Of a DNA stretch of 53,860 nucleotides, positions 15,637 through 23,936 are shown piece by piece. The translations under genes and the position numbers were made by a program. Origin of the DNA: an uncultured Lachnospiraceae bacterium (GTDB lineage: Bacteria > Bacillota > Clostridia > Lachnospirales > Lachnospiraceae); assembly GCA_948473115.1 (NCBI GenBank), contig CAOKWI010000023.1:1-53860 (forward strand), read 5' to 3'. The notes under the pieces are model-generated. The model saw only the letters and a list, made by a program, of their open reading frames with translations, searched no databases and had not been told where the DNA came from. Within the stretch, counting starts at the first letter, position 1, and every line of letters starts with the position of its first letter.

Positions 15637-16428
15637 TTAGCCCCCGATCTGGCATCTCAGCTTCGAGCTGGTCTCCACCACCTTTTTCAGCATATGCATA
15701 TGCTCCGGCTCCGGCGGAAGAATGTCCGGCAGCTCATATTTCCTGCCCAGCCCCTCATACTTATCCTGCCCCAGCCTGTGATAGGGAAGCAGGTAAATGT
15801 CATCCACCCCGGGCAGCTTATCCGCAAACACCGCGATGTCCCGTATCTCCTCGGGACTGTCGTTAAAGGTGGGGATCACAGGCACACGGATGCTGAGCCT
15901 TGTTCCCCGATAAGAGGCGATCTTCCTGGCATTCCCCAGCATCAGTTCATTGCCTTTTCCGGTAAATGCCTTGTGCTTCGCGCTGTTCATATGCTTGATA
16001 TCCATCAGGTAATGATCCAGATAAGGAAGGATCTGTTCGATCACCTCCCATTTGGCGCAGGCCATGCTCTCCATGGCCGTATTGATGCCCACCGCCTTTG
16101 CTGCATGGAGCAGATCCCTTGCAAATTCCGGCTGGCAGAGACTTTCGCCGCCGGACAGGGTCAGCCCGCCGCCGGAACGGTTATAATAGGGTCTGTCCTT
16201 CTCCACCGTCTCCATGACCTCCGCCACAGTGACGTCCTGCCCTATGACCTTGGCCTTGCCCCGAACAATCATCTCCTGAATGCCATACTCCTGGGACTCC
16301 GGATTACAGCACCATTTGCACCGAAGGACACACCCTTTCAGGAAACAGATCGTCCGGATCCCTGTGCCGTCATGGATGGAATAACGCTGTATGTCAAAAA
16401 TACGTCCCTTTGTCTGTAAATAATCCAT
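15637..16428 (-). CDS. Glycyl radical enzyme activase (radical SAM)
   Basis: A 263-aa radical SAM activase that installs the glycyl radical on the adjacent dehydratase. The [4Fe-4S] motif is Cys33-x3-Cys37-x2-Cys40 (GCVLRCKWC) and the SAM-binding GGE is in LTLSGGES. It lacks the eight-cysteine ferredoxin insert found in many propanediol or glycerol dehydratase activases and is close to pyruvate formate-lyase activase length. It follows the dehydratase gene by 142 bp. Electrons could come from the PduS-like protein or a free flavodoxin or ferredoxin (inference). Confidence 0.93.
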   Translation of the reverse strand: MDYLQTKGRIFDIQRYSIHDGTGIRTICFLKGCVLRCKWCCNPESQEYGIQEMIVRGKAKVIGQDVTVAEVMETVEKDRPYYNRSGGGLTLSGGESLCQPEFARDLLHAAKAVGINTAMESMACAKWEVIEQILPYLDHYLMDIKHMNSAKHKAFTGKGNELMLGNARKIASYRGTRLSIRVPVIPTFNDSPEEIRDIAVFADKLPGVDDIYLLPYHRLGQDKYEGLGRKYELPDILPPEPEHMHMLKKVVETSSKLRCQIGG

Positions 16429-16518
16429 TGTCCTTTATTCCTCCGGCAAATAGCCTCCCATTTCCGCTTTCCCGGTCCAAAACCTTTCGTCTCCGCTTCT
16501 CCGGTTTACAGCCCTGAC

Positions 16519-16570
16519 GGAAAGAGCGCTGCCTTTGCGTTCTTCAAACTGCTTTCACAGCTTGGGAGAC
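16519..16570. repeat. Truncated hairpin element between dehydratase and activase genes
   Basis: After the dehydratase stop codon the minus strand has AAGTCTCCCAAGCTG, a CTGTGAAAGCAG dyad and GAACGCAAAGGCAGCG. Nearly the same string appears in the ABC transporter spacer at 26.72-26.79 kb, which marks both as one family. Confidence 0.6.
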
Positions 16571-19096
16571 TTAAAATCCCTGCTCCGTCCGCCTTATAAT
16601 ATCATCCTGCAGCGACTTGGAAAGGGTAGTGAACAGCGCGCTGTACCCCGCCACCCTGACTACCAGGTGTGCATATTTCTCGGGATGCTTCTGGGCATCC
16701 AGCAGCGTCTCCCTGTCCACCACGTTAAACTGCATGTGGCTTCCCTTCTGGTCAAAATAGGAGCGGATCAGCGCCACGAAATTCTCCAGCCCCTTCTCCC
16801 CGGAAAGCGCCGTGGGGTGGAACTTCTGGTTAAACAGGGTACCGTTGGATGCAATGCCGTGATCCAGCTTGGACACGGAGTTTGCCGCCGCGGTGGGGCC
16901 ATGCACATCCTTGCCTGCGGAGGGGGACACACCGTCCGCCACAGGCGTGTGTGCCAGCCTGCCGTCAGGGGTGGCCCCTGTCTGGGCGCCCAGGGGCACA
17001 TTGGCGGATACGGGGTACAGTCCGGCCTGGAACTGTCCTCCCCTGGGATTTCTATAATGCAGCAAAGGCCTGGTGTAGGTATATGCCACATCCCTTGCAA
17101 ACATGTCCACTTCCTCGATATCGTTTCCGAACTTGGGCACCTCATCGATCATTGCCCGAAGCGCCTCATATTTTTTCTTTTCCTCCGCGGGTAGTTCCTC
17201 GCTCATGACAGTGGCAATCATGGCGGCGATCTGATCCTCGCCTACTTCCATACCCTTTGCATCCATTTCCTTCACGATCTGGGTCACGATCTCCGCCGCC
17301 GTGATCTCGTCAAAGCCCTGTCCGTAATTCATGGCAAGGGCACGCTTATACTCAGCAAGGGTCACCTTCTTCTCCTCAAACACCAGCTTCTTGACAGCAT
17401 AGAGGGAATCTGCCATATTGGCGATGCCGAAGCCCTGGGGGCCGGTAAAGTTATAGACTGCTCCGCCCTCCTGCACCGTCTTGCCCCTCTTGATGCAGTC
17501 GTCCACCATACAGGAGAGGAAAGGCAGCGGGCAGCGTGTGGCATGGGCCACATCGATGGCGTTGTCCGCATTCACCAGCAGGGAAATATTGTAGTTCATC
17601 TGCTTCTTATAAGCGTCGTAAAACTCCTCAAAGGTGGTCATGTCCTCCACCCTGCCGGTCTCGATACTGATCCTTTCTCCCTTGTCATAACCGTTGGAGA
17701 ACACCAGCTCCAAGGGACGGCACATGTTATAGAAAGCCGCGTCATGCCAGCCTTCCGTCTTACCCGCCTTCTGGGGCTCCACACAGCCGATGATATTGTA
17801 CTCCCTGGCATCCTCCATGGTCAGCCCCATGTTCAGCAGGGAGGGGATGATTACCTCGTCATTGTAATAAGCGGGAAGTCCGATCCCCGTCCTGGTCAGA
17901 TCCGCCGCCTTCAGCATCAGTGCATGGGGCGTCTTGTTCCACACACGGATGGACAGCGAAGGCTGAGGCAGAAATACATGCTTGGACGCAGTAATGCACA
18001 TAAAGGACAGATCGTTAGTCACATCATTCCCGTCCCTGTCCTGGCCGCCCACGATCAGGTTCTGGAACAGGCTGTAGCCCGCAAAGCCCTCCGCACTGGC
18101 AGCGTCGCGGCACTTATTCAGATCGTTCAGTTTCACCCAGATGCAGTCCAGAAGTTCCTGGGCAAATTCCCTGGTCAGCCTGCCGCTGTCCAGGTCTTTC
18201 TTATAATAAGGGTACATATACTGGTCAAAGCGTCCGGGGGAAATGGAATGCCCGCTGGACTCGATCTGCAAAAGCTGCTGTACGAACCAGAAACTCTGGC
18301 ATGCCTCATAAAAGCTTGTCGCCCCCTTTGCAGGCACCCGGCGGCAGTTGGACGCAATCTGTAACAGTTCCTGCTTCCTGCCCCCGTCAGAGCAGGCAGC
18401 GGCTTCCTTCTCCGCCAGTTCCGCATAGCGCAGGGCATAACGGACCACCGCCCGGCAGCTGATGAGCACGGCCTGTAAAAACTGGCTTCTGGTGCAGTAG
18501 TCCTGGTCGCCGGGATCACACTTTGCAAGCTCGTCCTCCACCTGGGCGATAATGCCCTCATATCCGACGGCAAGCACTTTATCATATTGTACGGTGACAT
18601 GTCCCACACCGTTGTAAAAATAGTTTCCGGGGGTAAAAATATTATGTTCAATGGCTTTCCTGGTCGCTTCCGTCATCAGGGAAGTGGCCAGTTCGCTGGT
18701 GGTCTTACCCTCCCAGTAGGCATCCGCCTCCAAAAGTTCTCTTTTCGTCTGATCTGCTATGTAGAATGGATCCGCCTTGCGGGTGGCCACGGTCTCAAAC
18801 TCCGCCTCAAGCCACTTGTAGGAAAATTCAGGATAAGTCTGGCATCCCCTGGGAGCGATGGTGGTACTTCCCACGATCAACTCATTCTCCCTGATGATAA
18901 TGGGAATGTTGTCCAAGATATGCTCAAACGCTTTCGCCCGACGCATCACAATGGGCAGCGCCTCCGTCTCCTTATAAGACTCCGTGATCAGCCTTGCCCT
19001 GGCCGATTCGATCTCCGGCATCTTCGCATACAGATGCTCCACCAGTTTCGGAATCCTGTCTGTCTTGGGAATTTCAAGAGTGTAATACTTCTCCAT
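16571..19096 (-). CDS. Glycyl radical 1,2-propanediol dehydratase (B12-independent)
   Basis: An 841-aa glycyl radical enzyme. Thiyl-radical Cys438 and Glu440 lie in IIGCVEPQ, and the radical Gly817 is in RVAGYSALFTT near the C-terminus. GCVEPQKAGKTEGWHD is typical of the glycerol/propanediol dehydratase branch, so the reaction is 1,2-propanediol to propionaldehyde (glycerol is an alternative). AAAGGAG lies five bases before the ATG. The protein starts directly with the enzyme fold and shows no N-terminal encapsulation extension, although other cargo proteins here have one. It has its own promoter. Confidence 0.93.
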   Translation of the reverse strand: MEKYYTLEIPKTDRIPKLVEHLYAKMPEIESARARLITESYKETEALPIVMRRAKAFEHILDNIPIIIRENELIVGSTTIAPRGCQTYPEFSYKWLEAEFETVATRKADPFYIADQTKRELLEADAYWEGKTTSELATSLMTEATRKAIEHNIFTPGNYFYNGVGHVTVQYDKVLAVGYEGIIAQVEDELAKCDPGDQDYCTRSQFLQAVLISCRAVVRYALRYAELAEKEAAACSDGGRKQELLQIASNCRRVPAKGATSFYEACQSFWFVQQLLQIESSGHSISPGRFDQYMYPYYKKDLDSGRLTREFAQELLDCIWVKLNDLNKCRDAASAEGFAGYSLFQNLIVGGQDRDGNDVTNDLSFMCITASKHVFLPQPSLSIRVWNKTPHALMLKAADLTRTGIGLPAYYNDEVIIPSLLNMGLTMEDAREYNIIGCVEPQKAGKTEGWHDAAFYNMCRPLELVFSNGYDKGERISIETGRVEDMTTFEEFYDAYKKQMNYNISLLVNADNAIDVAHATRCPLPFLSCMVDDCIKRGKTVQEGGAVYNFTGPQGFGIANMADSLYAVKKLVFEEKKVTLAEYKRALAMNYGQGFDEITAAEIVTQIVKEMDAKGMEVGEDQIAAMIATVMSEELPAEEKKKYEALRAMIDEVPKFGNDIEEVDMFARDVAYTYTRPLLHYRNPRGGQFQAGLYPVSANVPLGAQTGATPDGRLAHTPVADGVSPSAGKDVHGPTAAANSVSKLDHGIASNGTLFNQKFHPTALSGEKGLENFVALIRSYFDQKGSHMQFNVVDRETLLDAQKHPEKYAHLVVRVAGYSALFTTLSKSLQDDIIRRTEQGF

Positions 19097-19188
19097 AACG
19101 GCTCCTTTCGCGGTTCTGTTTTCTATTCTGTTTTCTATTTTGATGCTGCCGATTTTTCTCCATCCGGATTCATAAAACCCATATGTCC

Positions 19189-19217
19189 AGTATAAACTTC
19201 TCCCTACTGTATGTCAA
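19189..19217 (-). promoter_or_regulatory. Sigma-A-type promoter of the dehydratase-activase genes
   Basis: Minus-strand TTGACA (19212-19217) and TATACT (19189-19194), spacer 17 bases, about 90 bp before the dehydratase ATG. The inverted repeat of the fucA promoter is not clearly conserved here. Confidence 0.85.
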
Positions 19218-19319
19218 TAAAACCACGAGTTATTTTATTATTTTTTGTGGGTTTGCTTTGGTTTTTGTTGGCTTTTGGCCGAGGTATATCTTGGGATTTA
19301 TTGGTTTTTGCTCGTTATC

Positions 19320-19348
19320 TGGACTTCTGGTTAACATAGTGGTATAAT
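19320..19348 (+). promoter_or_regulatory. Extended -10 promoter for the diguanylate cyclase gene
   Basis: TATAAT at 19343-19348 preceded by TGG (extended -10), with a weak -35 TGGACT at 19320-19325 and a 17-base spacer. It would give a leader of about 285 nt before the TTG start at 19639. Confidence 0.65.
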
Positions 19349-19364
19349 GAAGCGCTGACATGCA

Positions 19365-19612
19365 TAAAAAAGTGTCTCTACGAGACACTTAAATGAATGC
19401 TTCGCATTCTTCCCCGGCCAGGACGAACTTTCCTACAAGATAAAAAAGTGTCCCTCCGTGACGCTTGCAAGTTCGCACAGCGAACTTGTGAATGCACGCG
19501 CCTTACGGCGCAGTTTCCTATAAGGTAAAAAAGTGTCCCTCCGTGACGCTTGCAAGTTCGCACAGCGAACTTGTGAATGCATGCGTCTGACGACGAAATT
19601 TCCTATAAAACA
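19365..19612 (+). repeat. Three hairpin modules in the diguanylate cyclase leader
   Basis: TAAAAAAGTGTC starts near-identical modules at 19365, 19441 and 19526 (periods 76 and 85 bp). Each begins with a stem such as AGTGTCTC/GAGACACT or AGTGTC/GACGCT (one wobble). Modules 2 and 3 share CAAGTTCG/CGAACTTG, and all end in a TTTCCTA(C/T)A-type sequence. They lie between promoter and start codon, so they are transcribed. They may be regulatory leader structures or a tandem intergenic repeat. Confidence 0.75.
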
Positions 19613-19638
19613 GAAAGCTGACAAAGGAGTACTTTCAC

Positions 19639-20913
19639 TTGATAAGAGATAAGAAAAACAAGAAAAAGGAGAAAAGCATCCGGACAAAACTGATCACCAT
19701 GGTTCTGCTCCCCATTGTAGTGTTGAGCGTGATGATTATTTCCATAGGAATGATACTGCTCTATCACTTTTATACTCAGAGCATCCGCAATGAATTAACG
19801 GCTGCCACCAATATTGTATTGGATTGCCTGAACCTGACGGTCAGAGGGGATTATGCTTATGAATCAGGGATGCTGATGAAAGGGGATTTGAATATTACCG
19901 ATTCAACGATGCTATACCGCGTAAAAGAGAAATCCCAGATCGACATCACGATCTTCTGGCAGGATACCCGGATCCTGTCAACGGTATCCAATCAGTACGG
20001 TGTGTCCGCAGTCGGCACAAAGGCAAGCAATGATGTTGTCGAGGCCGTCCTGGAGAAGGGGGAATGCTATTATTCCACCAGCCTGGATGTCAATGGCGTA
20101 CCGTATATCGGCTATTATATGCCTGTGGAAAATTCCGACCACACCATTGTAGGGATGATATTTGCCGGCAAGCAAAAGGACGTGGTATACCGGGGAATCA
20201 GGACAGTGCTGTTATGGTTCCTGGTGCTCTCCGGCGCCGCCGGCGTTGTGGCGGTGATCATCAGCAGTGTGTACTCAAACCGGATGGTGTCGGATATCAA
20301 CATAATCAACAGATTCCTGAAAACAATTTCCGAGGGTGACCTGACGGTAAACCTCGACAAAAAGATCTCGGACAGGAATGATGAACTGGGCAGGATCGGG
20401 GAATATGCCTCCCGGATGAGGACAGACCTGAAAAAGCTGATTGAGAGGGATCCCCTGACCTCACTCTATAACAGACGCAGCTGTAACAATAAGTTAAAGG
20501 TATTGGAGAGCGGGAGATCGGAATTTACAATCATTATGTGTGATATCGACTGGTTCAAGAAGATCAACGATACCTACGGGCACGATGCAGGGGATTATGT
20601 CCTGGTCACCCTCTCAGGGCTGATTCGGGAAAACGTAAAAGACTGCGGGTTCGCGAGCCGTTGGGGTGGCGAGGAATTTCTGCTGGTCTATCAGTTAAAG
20701 CATGATGCTGCGATACAAAAGGTACAGCAGATACAGCAGAGAATCCGGGATTATGATTTTACATACGAGGACAAGACTATTAAGGTTACCATGACCTTCG
20801 GCGCAGAAACCGGGGACAGTTCTTCAACTTATGAAAAGCGGATCCTCACGGCGGACGGAAATTTATATGTCGGAAAGAACAATGGCCGGGATCAGATCGT
20901 TGACGGAAGGTAA
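19639..20913 (+). CDS. Membrane diguanylate cyclase (Cache-HAMP-GGDEF)
   Basis: A 424-aa sensor enzyme. TM1 (about 20-43), a single-Cache-like extracytoplasmic domain (about 45-185), TM2 (about 188-212), a HAMP region (to about 262) and a GGDEF domain (270-424). The active site reads SRWGGEEF with metal aspartate in CDIDWFKK, so c-di-GMP synthesis is expected. No RxxD inhibitory site precedes the GGEEF motif. A TTG start follows AAAGGAG by about 10 bases. The solute-binding-like lipoprotein starts 86 bp downstream and may present ligand to the Cache domain (inference). Confidence 0.9.
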   Translation: MIRDKKNKKKEKSIRTKLITMVLLPIVVLSVMIISIGMILLYHFYTQSIRNELTAATNIVLDCLNLTVRGDYAYESGMLMKGDLNITDSTMLYRVKEKSQIDITIFWQDTRILSTVSNQYGVSAVGTKASNDVVEAVLEKGECYYSTSLDVNGVPYIGYYMPVENSDHTIVGMIFAGKQKDVVYRGIRTVLLWFLVLSGAAGVVAVIISSVYSNRMVSDINIINRFLKTISEGDLTVNLDKKISDRNDELGRIGEYASRMRTDLKKLIERDPLTSLYNRRSCNNKLKVLESGRSEFTIIMCDIDWFKKINDTYGHDAGDYVLVTLSGLIRENVKDCGFASRWGGEEFLLVYQLKHDAAIQKVQQIQQRIRDYDFTYEDKTIKVTMTFGAETGDSSSTYEKRILTADGNLYVGKNNGRDQIVDGR

Positions 20914-20999
20914 CTGTACAAAAGGAATTGGGAAATGTGGGCAAAGTCACAGAGTACCGGAACAAACGGAAAAGAGTCCAACTGTGGGAGGGTACGGAA

Positions 21000-21779
21000 A
21001 TGAAGAAACTTGTAGCGGTAATATTGACCGGCGCGATGGTATTGATGGCAGGGTGTGGCAGCGCGCCAAAAAATCCAGTCAACACCCTCAATGACCTGGA
21101 GGGAAAGAGGATCGGCGTACAGCTTAAGACAACCGGGGACAGCTATGCAACAGATATCAAAGATGCCGATGTCCAGCGTTTTAATAAGGGATATGATGCA
21201 ATCCTGGCTCTTCGGGCCGGGGAAATCGACGCCGTGATGCTGGACGATGCTCCGGCGAATGTATTTGTGAAGGAATTCGGGGATATAAAAATACTGGAAG
21301 AAGCCTATGCGGACGAGGAATACGGGATTGCCGTCAGCAAGGATAATCCGGAGCTGCTGCAGGAAATAAATGAGGCGCTGGACAAATTACAGGCCGAAGG
21401 AGTCATCGACCAGATTGTAAAAGCATGGATCGAGGATGGGGAGACCATATCCGCCTATGACGGGCAGACAAAGGCTTCTTACGCGGGAGGCACGCTGCTG
21501 ATGGTGACCAACGCGGAATTTCCTCCCTATGAAGACCGATCAGGAGACGGGACTATCGTGGGGATCGATGTGGACATAATGAAGGCCATCTGTGATGAAC
21601 TGGATATGAAACTGCAGGTGGAGCATACTTCCTTCGATTCCCTGATCGCATCCGTGCAGCGGGGTACGGCGGATGTTGCCATGGCGGCGATGACCATAAC
21701 GGATGAGCGGCTGGAGCAAGTAAACTTCTCCAATGTTTATATGTCCGCCAAGCAGGTTATCATAGTGAGAAGCAAATAA
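21000..21779 (+). CDS. Lipoprotein resembling a circularly permuted family-3 solute-binding protein
   Basis: A 259-aa lipoprotein with signal peptide and lipobox LMAGC (Cys about 19). The order of the two SBP_bac_3 segments is swapped. Residues about 27-145 match the usual second half (GKRIGVQLKTTGD, GEIDAVMLDD, EEYGIAVSKDN), and about 165-258 match the usual first half (VTNAEFPPYED, IVGIDVDIMKAI, AAMTITDER, VNFSNVYMSAKQ). The total length suits one complete domain, so permutation is likelier than decay. The ATG at 21000 has GGGAGG eight bases upstream. No ABC permease or ATPase is adjacent; the neighbour is a Cache-domain diguanylate cyclase. Confidence 0.85.
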   Translation: MKKLVAVILTGAMVLMAGCGSAPKNPVNTLNDLEGKRIGVQLKTTGDSYATDIKDADVQRFNKGYDAILALRAGEIDAVMLDDAPANVFVKEFGDIKILEEAYADEEYGIAVSKDNPELLQEINEALDKLQAEGVIDQIVKAWIEDGETISAYDGQTKASYAGGTLLMVTNAEFPPYEDRSGDGTIVGIDVDIMKAICDELDMKLQVEHTSFDSLIASVQRGTADVAMAAMTITDERLEQVNFSNVYMSAKQVIIVRSK

Positions 21780-21884
21780 ACCATCCTGTCTCCGAAACAA
21801 CAAATGGCTGCCGCGAAGTCACCATGCGCCGCCGACACCGCGGTCACAGGACGCACAGGCATAGCACTCTCAGGAGGATCTTCC

Positions 21885-22313
21885 ATGCTGACAATTCGAT
21901 ACGCGGAACCGGGCGATAAGGATTTCTGGATCACCCTGGACAAACATATTTCCGACACAGAGCTTGACAGGAAAATACGGGACAGAATGGGGTATGTGCT
22001 CCTGGAGGACAATGTGCCTGCAGGGCTGCTGCGCTATAACCTCTTCTGGGACAACACCCCGTTCTGCAACCTGCTCTACATCACTCCCGCCCATCAGCGC
22101 AAAGGACTCGGGAAAGCCCTTATGCTCCACTGGGAGGAGGAGATGAAAAGAGCGGGATACACCTGGGTCATGGTATCCACCCAGGCCGACGAAGAAGCCC
22201 AGCACTTTTACAGGAGGCTCGGATACCAGGACGCCGGGGGACTGGTGATCAATATCCCCGACGCTGCGCAGCCCATGGAGCTGTTCTTCACAAAAGATTT
22301 AGGGAAATTATAG
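21885..22313 (+). CDS. GNAT-family N-acetyltransferase
   Basis: A 142-aa GNAT protein. The acetyl-CoA-binding motif is PAHQRKGLGKALM (about 66-78), followed by AQHFYRRLGYQD. Substrate unknown. The start is the ATG at 21885 with AGGAGG seven bases upstream; the 27 extra residues of the longer frame are not supported. Confidence 0.88.
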   Translation: MLTIRYAEPGDKDFWITLDKHISDTELDRKIRDRMGYVLLEDNVPAGLLRYNLFWDNTPFCNLLYITPAHQRKGLGKALMLHWEEEMKRAGYTWVMVSTQADEEAQHFYRRLGYQDAGGLVINIPDAAQPMELFFTKDLGKL

Positions 22314-22414
22314 CATAAGCAGAAACTCAAGTATATCTGGAAACACGCCGCAACATATGGTACAATTGGTATACCAGATAACCCCTTTATATAGGAAACA
22401 GGAGGTGAACAGAC

Positions 22415-22591
22415 ATGCCGACATACGAAAAGGAATTAAATAGCGTTTTTTTTGATCAGCTTACAATCGTTGAAAGAATAGAACGCTGTTTGAATGCCGG
22501 AGGCGCTGATGCTGCAAAAAATGAAATAGAAATTCTGAAAAAGGAAATCAACCGGAAGCTTTATCAGCAGCCACCGGTCAAAAGTGAATAA
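22415..22591 (+). CDS. 58-aa protein of unknown function
   Basis: A frame from an ATG at 22415 with AGGAGG nine bases upstream encodes a helical charged protein (MPTYEKELNSVFFDQ at the start, KKEINRKLYQQ near the end). No family recognised. It overlaps the first bases of a PHP-like gene remnant. Confidence 0.5.
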   Translation: MPTYEKELNSVFFDQLTIVERIERCLNAGGADAAKNEIEILKKEINRKLYQQPPVKSE

Positions 22592-22841
22592 CTACTTACA
22601 AAAGCTTATGCCATCACTGGCTACCTCCGGCTCCGCTGCCGAAAACACCAGGGCCTACATCCGCGCCAATGCCACAGCCATGCTCCGCACCTGCGAAGCC
22701 CTCTCCTGCCCCCTGATCCTCTCCAGTGACAGCCACGGGCAGGAGCATGTGGGGGAGGTCACGGAAGCCTTAAAGCTGCTCCGGGAACTGGGCTTCCCGA
22801 AACACGAGAAATTCATTAGCAGTGCTCTATTTACCAAGTAG
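22584..22841 (+). pseudogene. C-terminal remnant of a PHP-family histidinol phosphatase-like gene
   Basis: Only the C-terminal part of a PHP phosphoesterase is recognisable: LILSSDSHGQEHVGEVTEAL and LRELGFPKH near residues 45-75. The metal-binding N-terminal regions are absent and no good start is seen. It marks decayed or rearranged DNA next to the AT-rich ATPase/nuclease pair. Confidence 0.55.
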
Positions 22842-22853
22842 GTACACGCCCCC

Positions 22854-23195
22854 TCAGCGCTCCGCGCTGCCGATCAGCACCCTCTTGCCGCAGAACGCAA
22901 AGCCATACTTCCGTATGCGTTCTTCCGGGATTCCCTTTGCCGCAAAAGCCGCCTGGTAATCCCGCTCCTCTATCTGGCGCAGTGCTGCCTGTACCGTGTC
23001 GGACAACTCCTTCTCCTCCGCTTCCTGGACCTTGAACTCTATGATGATGGCGTCCCGCCTGCCCTCACTTCCGTTTCCCATCTGTGGCACTCCGGTCTTT
23101 CCTGTGGACGATATCCCGGTCTTATCCACATAGAAAATATTCCTGTCCCGAATCTTCCCAAAATCCTGGCGTCCGATCCACACTGTCCTTGCCAT
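22854..23195 (-). pseudogene. Internally deleted AAA-ATPase-like/PD-(D/E)XK gene
   Basis: A 113-aa frame begins like the family of the protein at 12457 (VDKTG near residue 24) and then jumps to the C-terminal nuclease-like domain (DAIIIEFKVQEAEEKEL, ALRQIEERDYQAAF). The whole ATPase core, about 400 residues, is missing. The frame is open across the junction, so a short product is possible, but a deletion remnant is more likely. Confidence 0.65.
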
Positions 23196-23226
23196 ACCAT
23201 ATCTCCCGGTGTGCTACGCATAAAAC

Positions 23227-23892
23227 CTATATTTTCACATTCCCTTCTAATAACTTCATCAGCATGGAAGGATATGTGATATATCCTCCGTGATTTTTAT
23301 AACACAAAATACTATATGGCGGCTTATTTCCCCGTATTTCTGCTTTCTTACACTGTCTGTTGGGACAAATATAGCAAAAAAGCGTAAACATATCTTTTAT
23401 ATTCTTTCGCTTACCGCTGACTGCATACAATTTCTGGCACAGCGCCTTAATCTCTCCACTATTGAGTATGGGAAGTGTCTTATCCGGTGCCCCTGCAACA
23501 GCCGCAAACACGTAATCTCTTTGATTCACATATTTAAACGCCTGTGGATATGTCACCTGATCCTGAAAATATCGTATACTGCTCATGATCTGCTTTATGG
23601 AATGTTTCGCTTCCTTGGAATTTTTAGTCCCTTTTAGTTCTATAATCCAGGTAATATTCAATCCCATACTGCTATCTTTTATTGTGTATATCAAATTATC
23701 ACATATAGGTTCGCCTTCGGGTAATCCCGTGATCAAGCCACTGTCCACCTGAACCGCCTCCACAGAATTCCCCATATCGATCTGTATCGGAACCAGCGCT
23801 TTACTTTGATGCGCTTCATCCTGGATCACACATTTCTGCCCTTCCGGCAAAATGGTAATAAATGAATCTTTTTGCTCTTTATTCATCGCCAT
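23227..23892 (-). CDS. Candidate PD-(D/E)XK nuclease partner of the ATPase
   Basis: A 221-aa protein. CDNLIYTIKD followed about 15-20 residues later by WIIELKG resembles the D...E-x-K core of PD-(D/E)XK nucleases (about 63-88). The C-terminal third has cysteines in CYICPNRQC and LCYKNH that might bind metal. I do not recognise a named family. The start is uncertain (23892 or 23886, weak ribosome binding sites). It follows the OLD-like ATPase by 44 bp in the same AT-rich segment, suggesting a two-gene system. Confidence 0.55.
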   Translation of the reverse strand: MAMNKEQKDSFITILPEGQKCVIQDEAHQSKALVPIQIDMGNSVEAVQVDSGLITGLPEGEPICDNLIYTIKDSSMGLNITWIIELKGTKNSKEAKHSIKQIMSSIRYFQDQVTYPQAFKYVNQRDYVFAAVAGAPDKTLPILNSGEIKALCQKLYAVSGKRKNIKDMFTLFCYICPNRQCKKAEIRGNKPPYSILCYKNHGGYITYPSMLMKLLEGNVKI

Positions 23893-23936
23893 ATCTTCTG
23901 TTCCAATCCAAATATCTTTGCCATTCCGATTCTCTT

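Noticed and set aside
2109..19217. Cobalamin riboswitch or B12-dependent diol dehydratase
   Set aside because: No B12 riboswitch-like leader or PduCDE genes were found; the dehydratase is a glycyl radical enzyme.
19365..19612. Possible CRISPR-like repeat array
   Set aside because: The repeats contain internal hairpins, have no unique spacers of constant length and no cas genes lie nearby.
21000..21779. Broken solute-binding protein pseudogene
   Set aside because: The frame is intact, has a signal peptide and ribosome binding site, and both lobes are complete but swapped.
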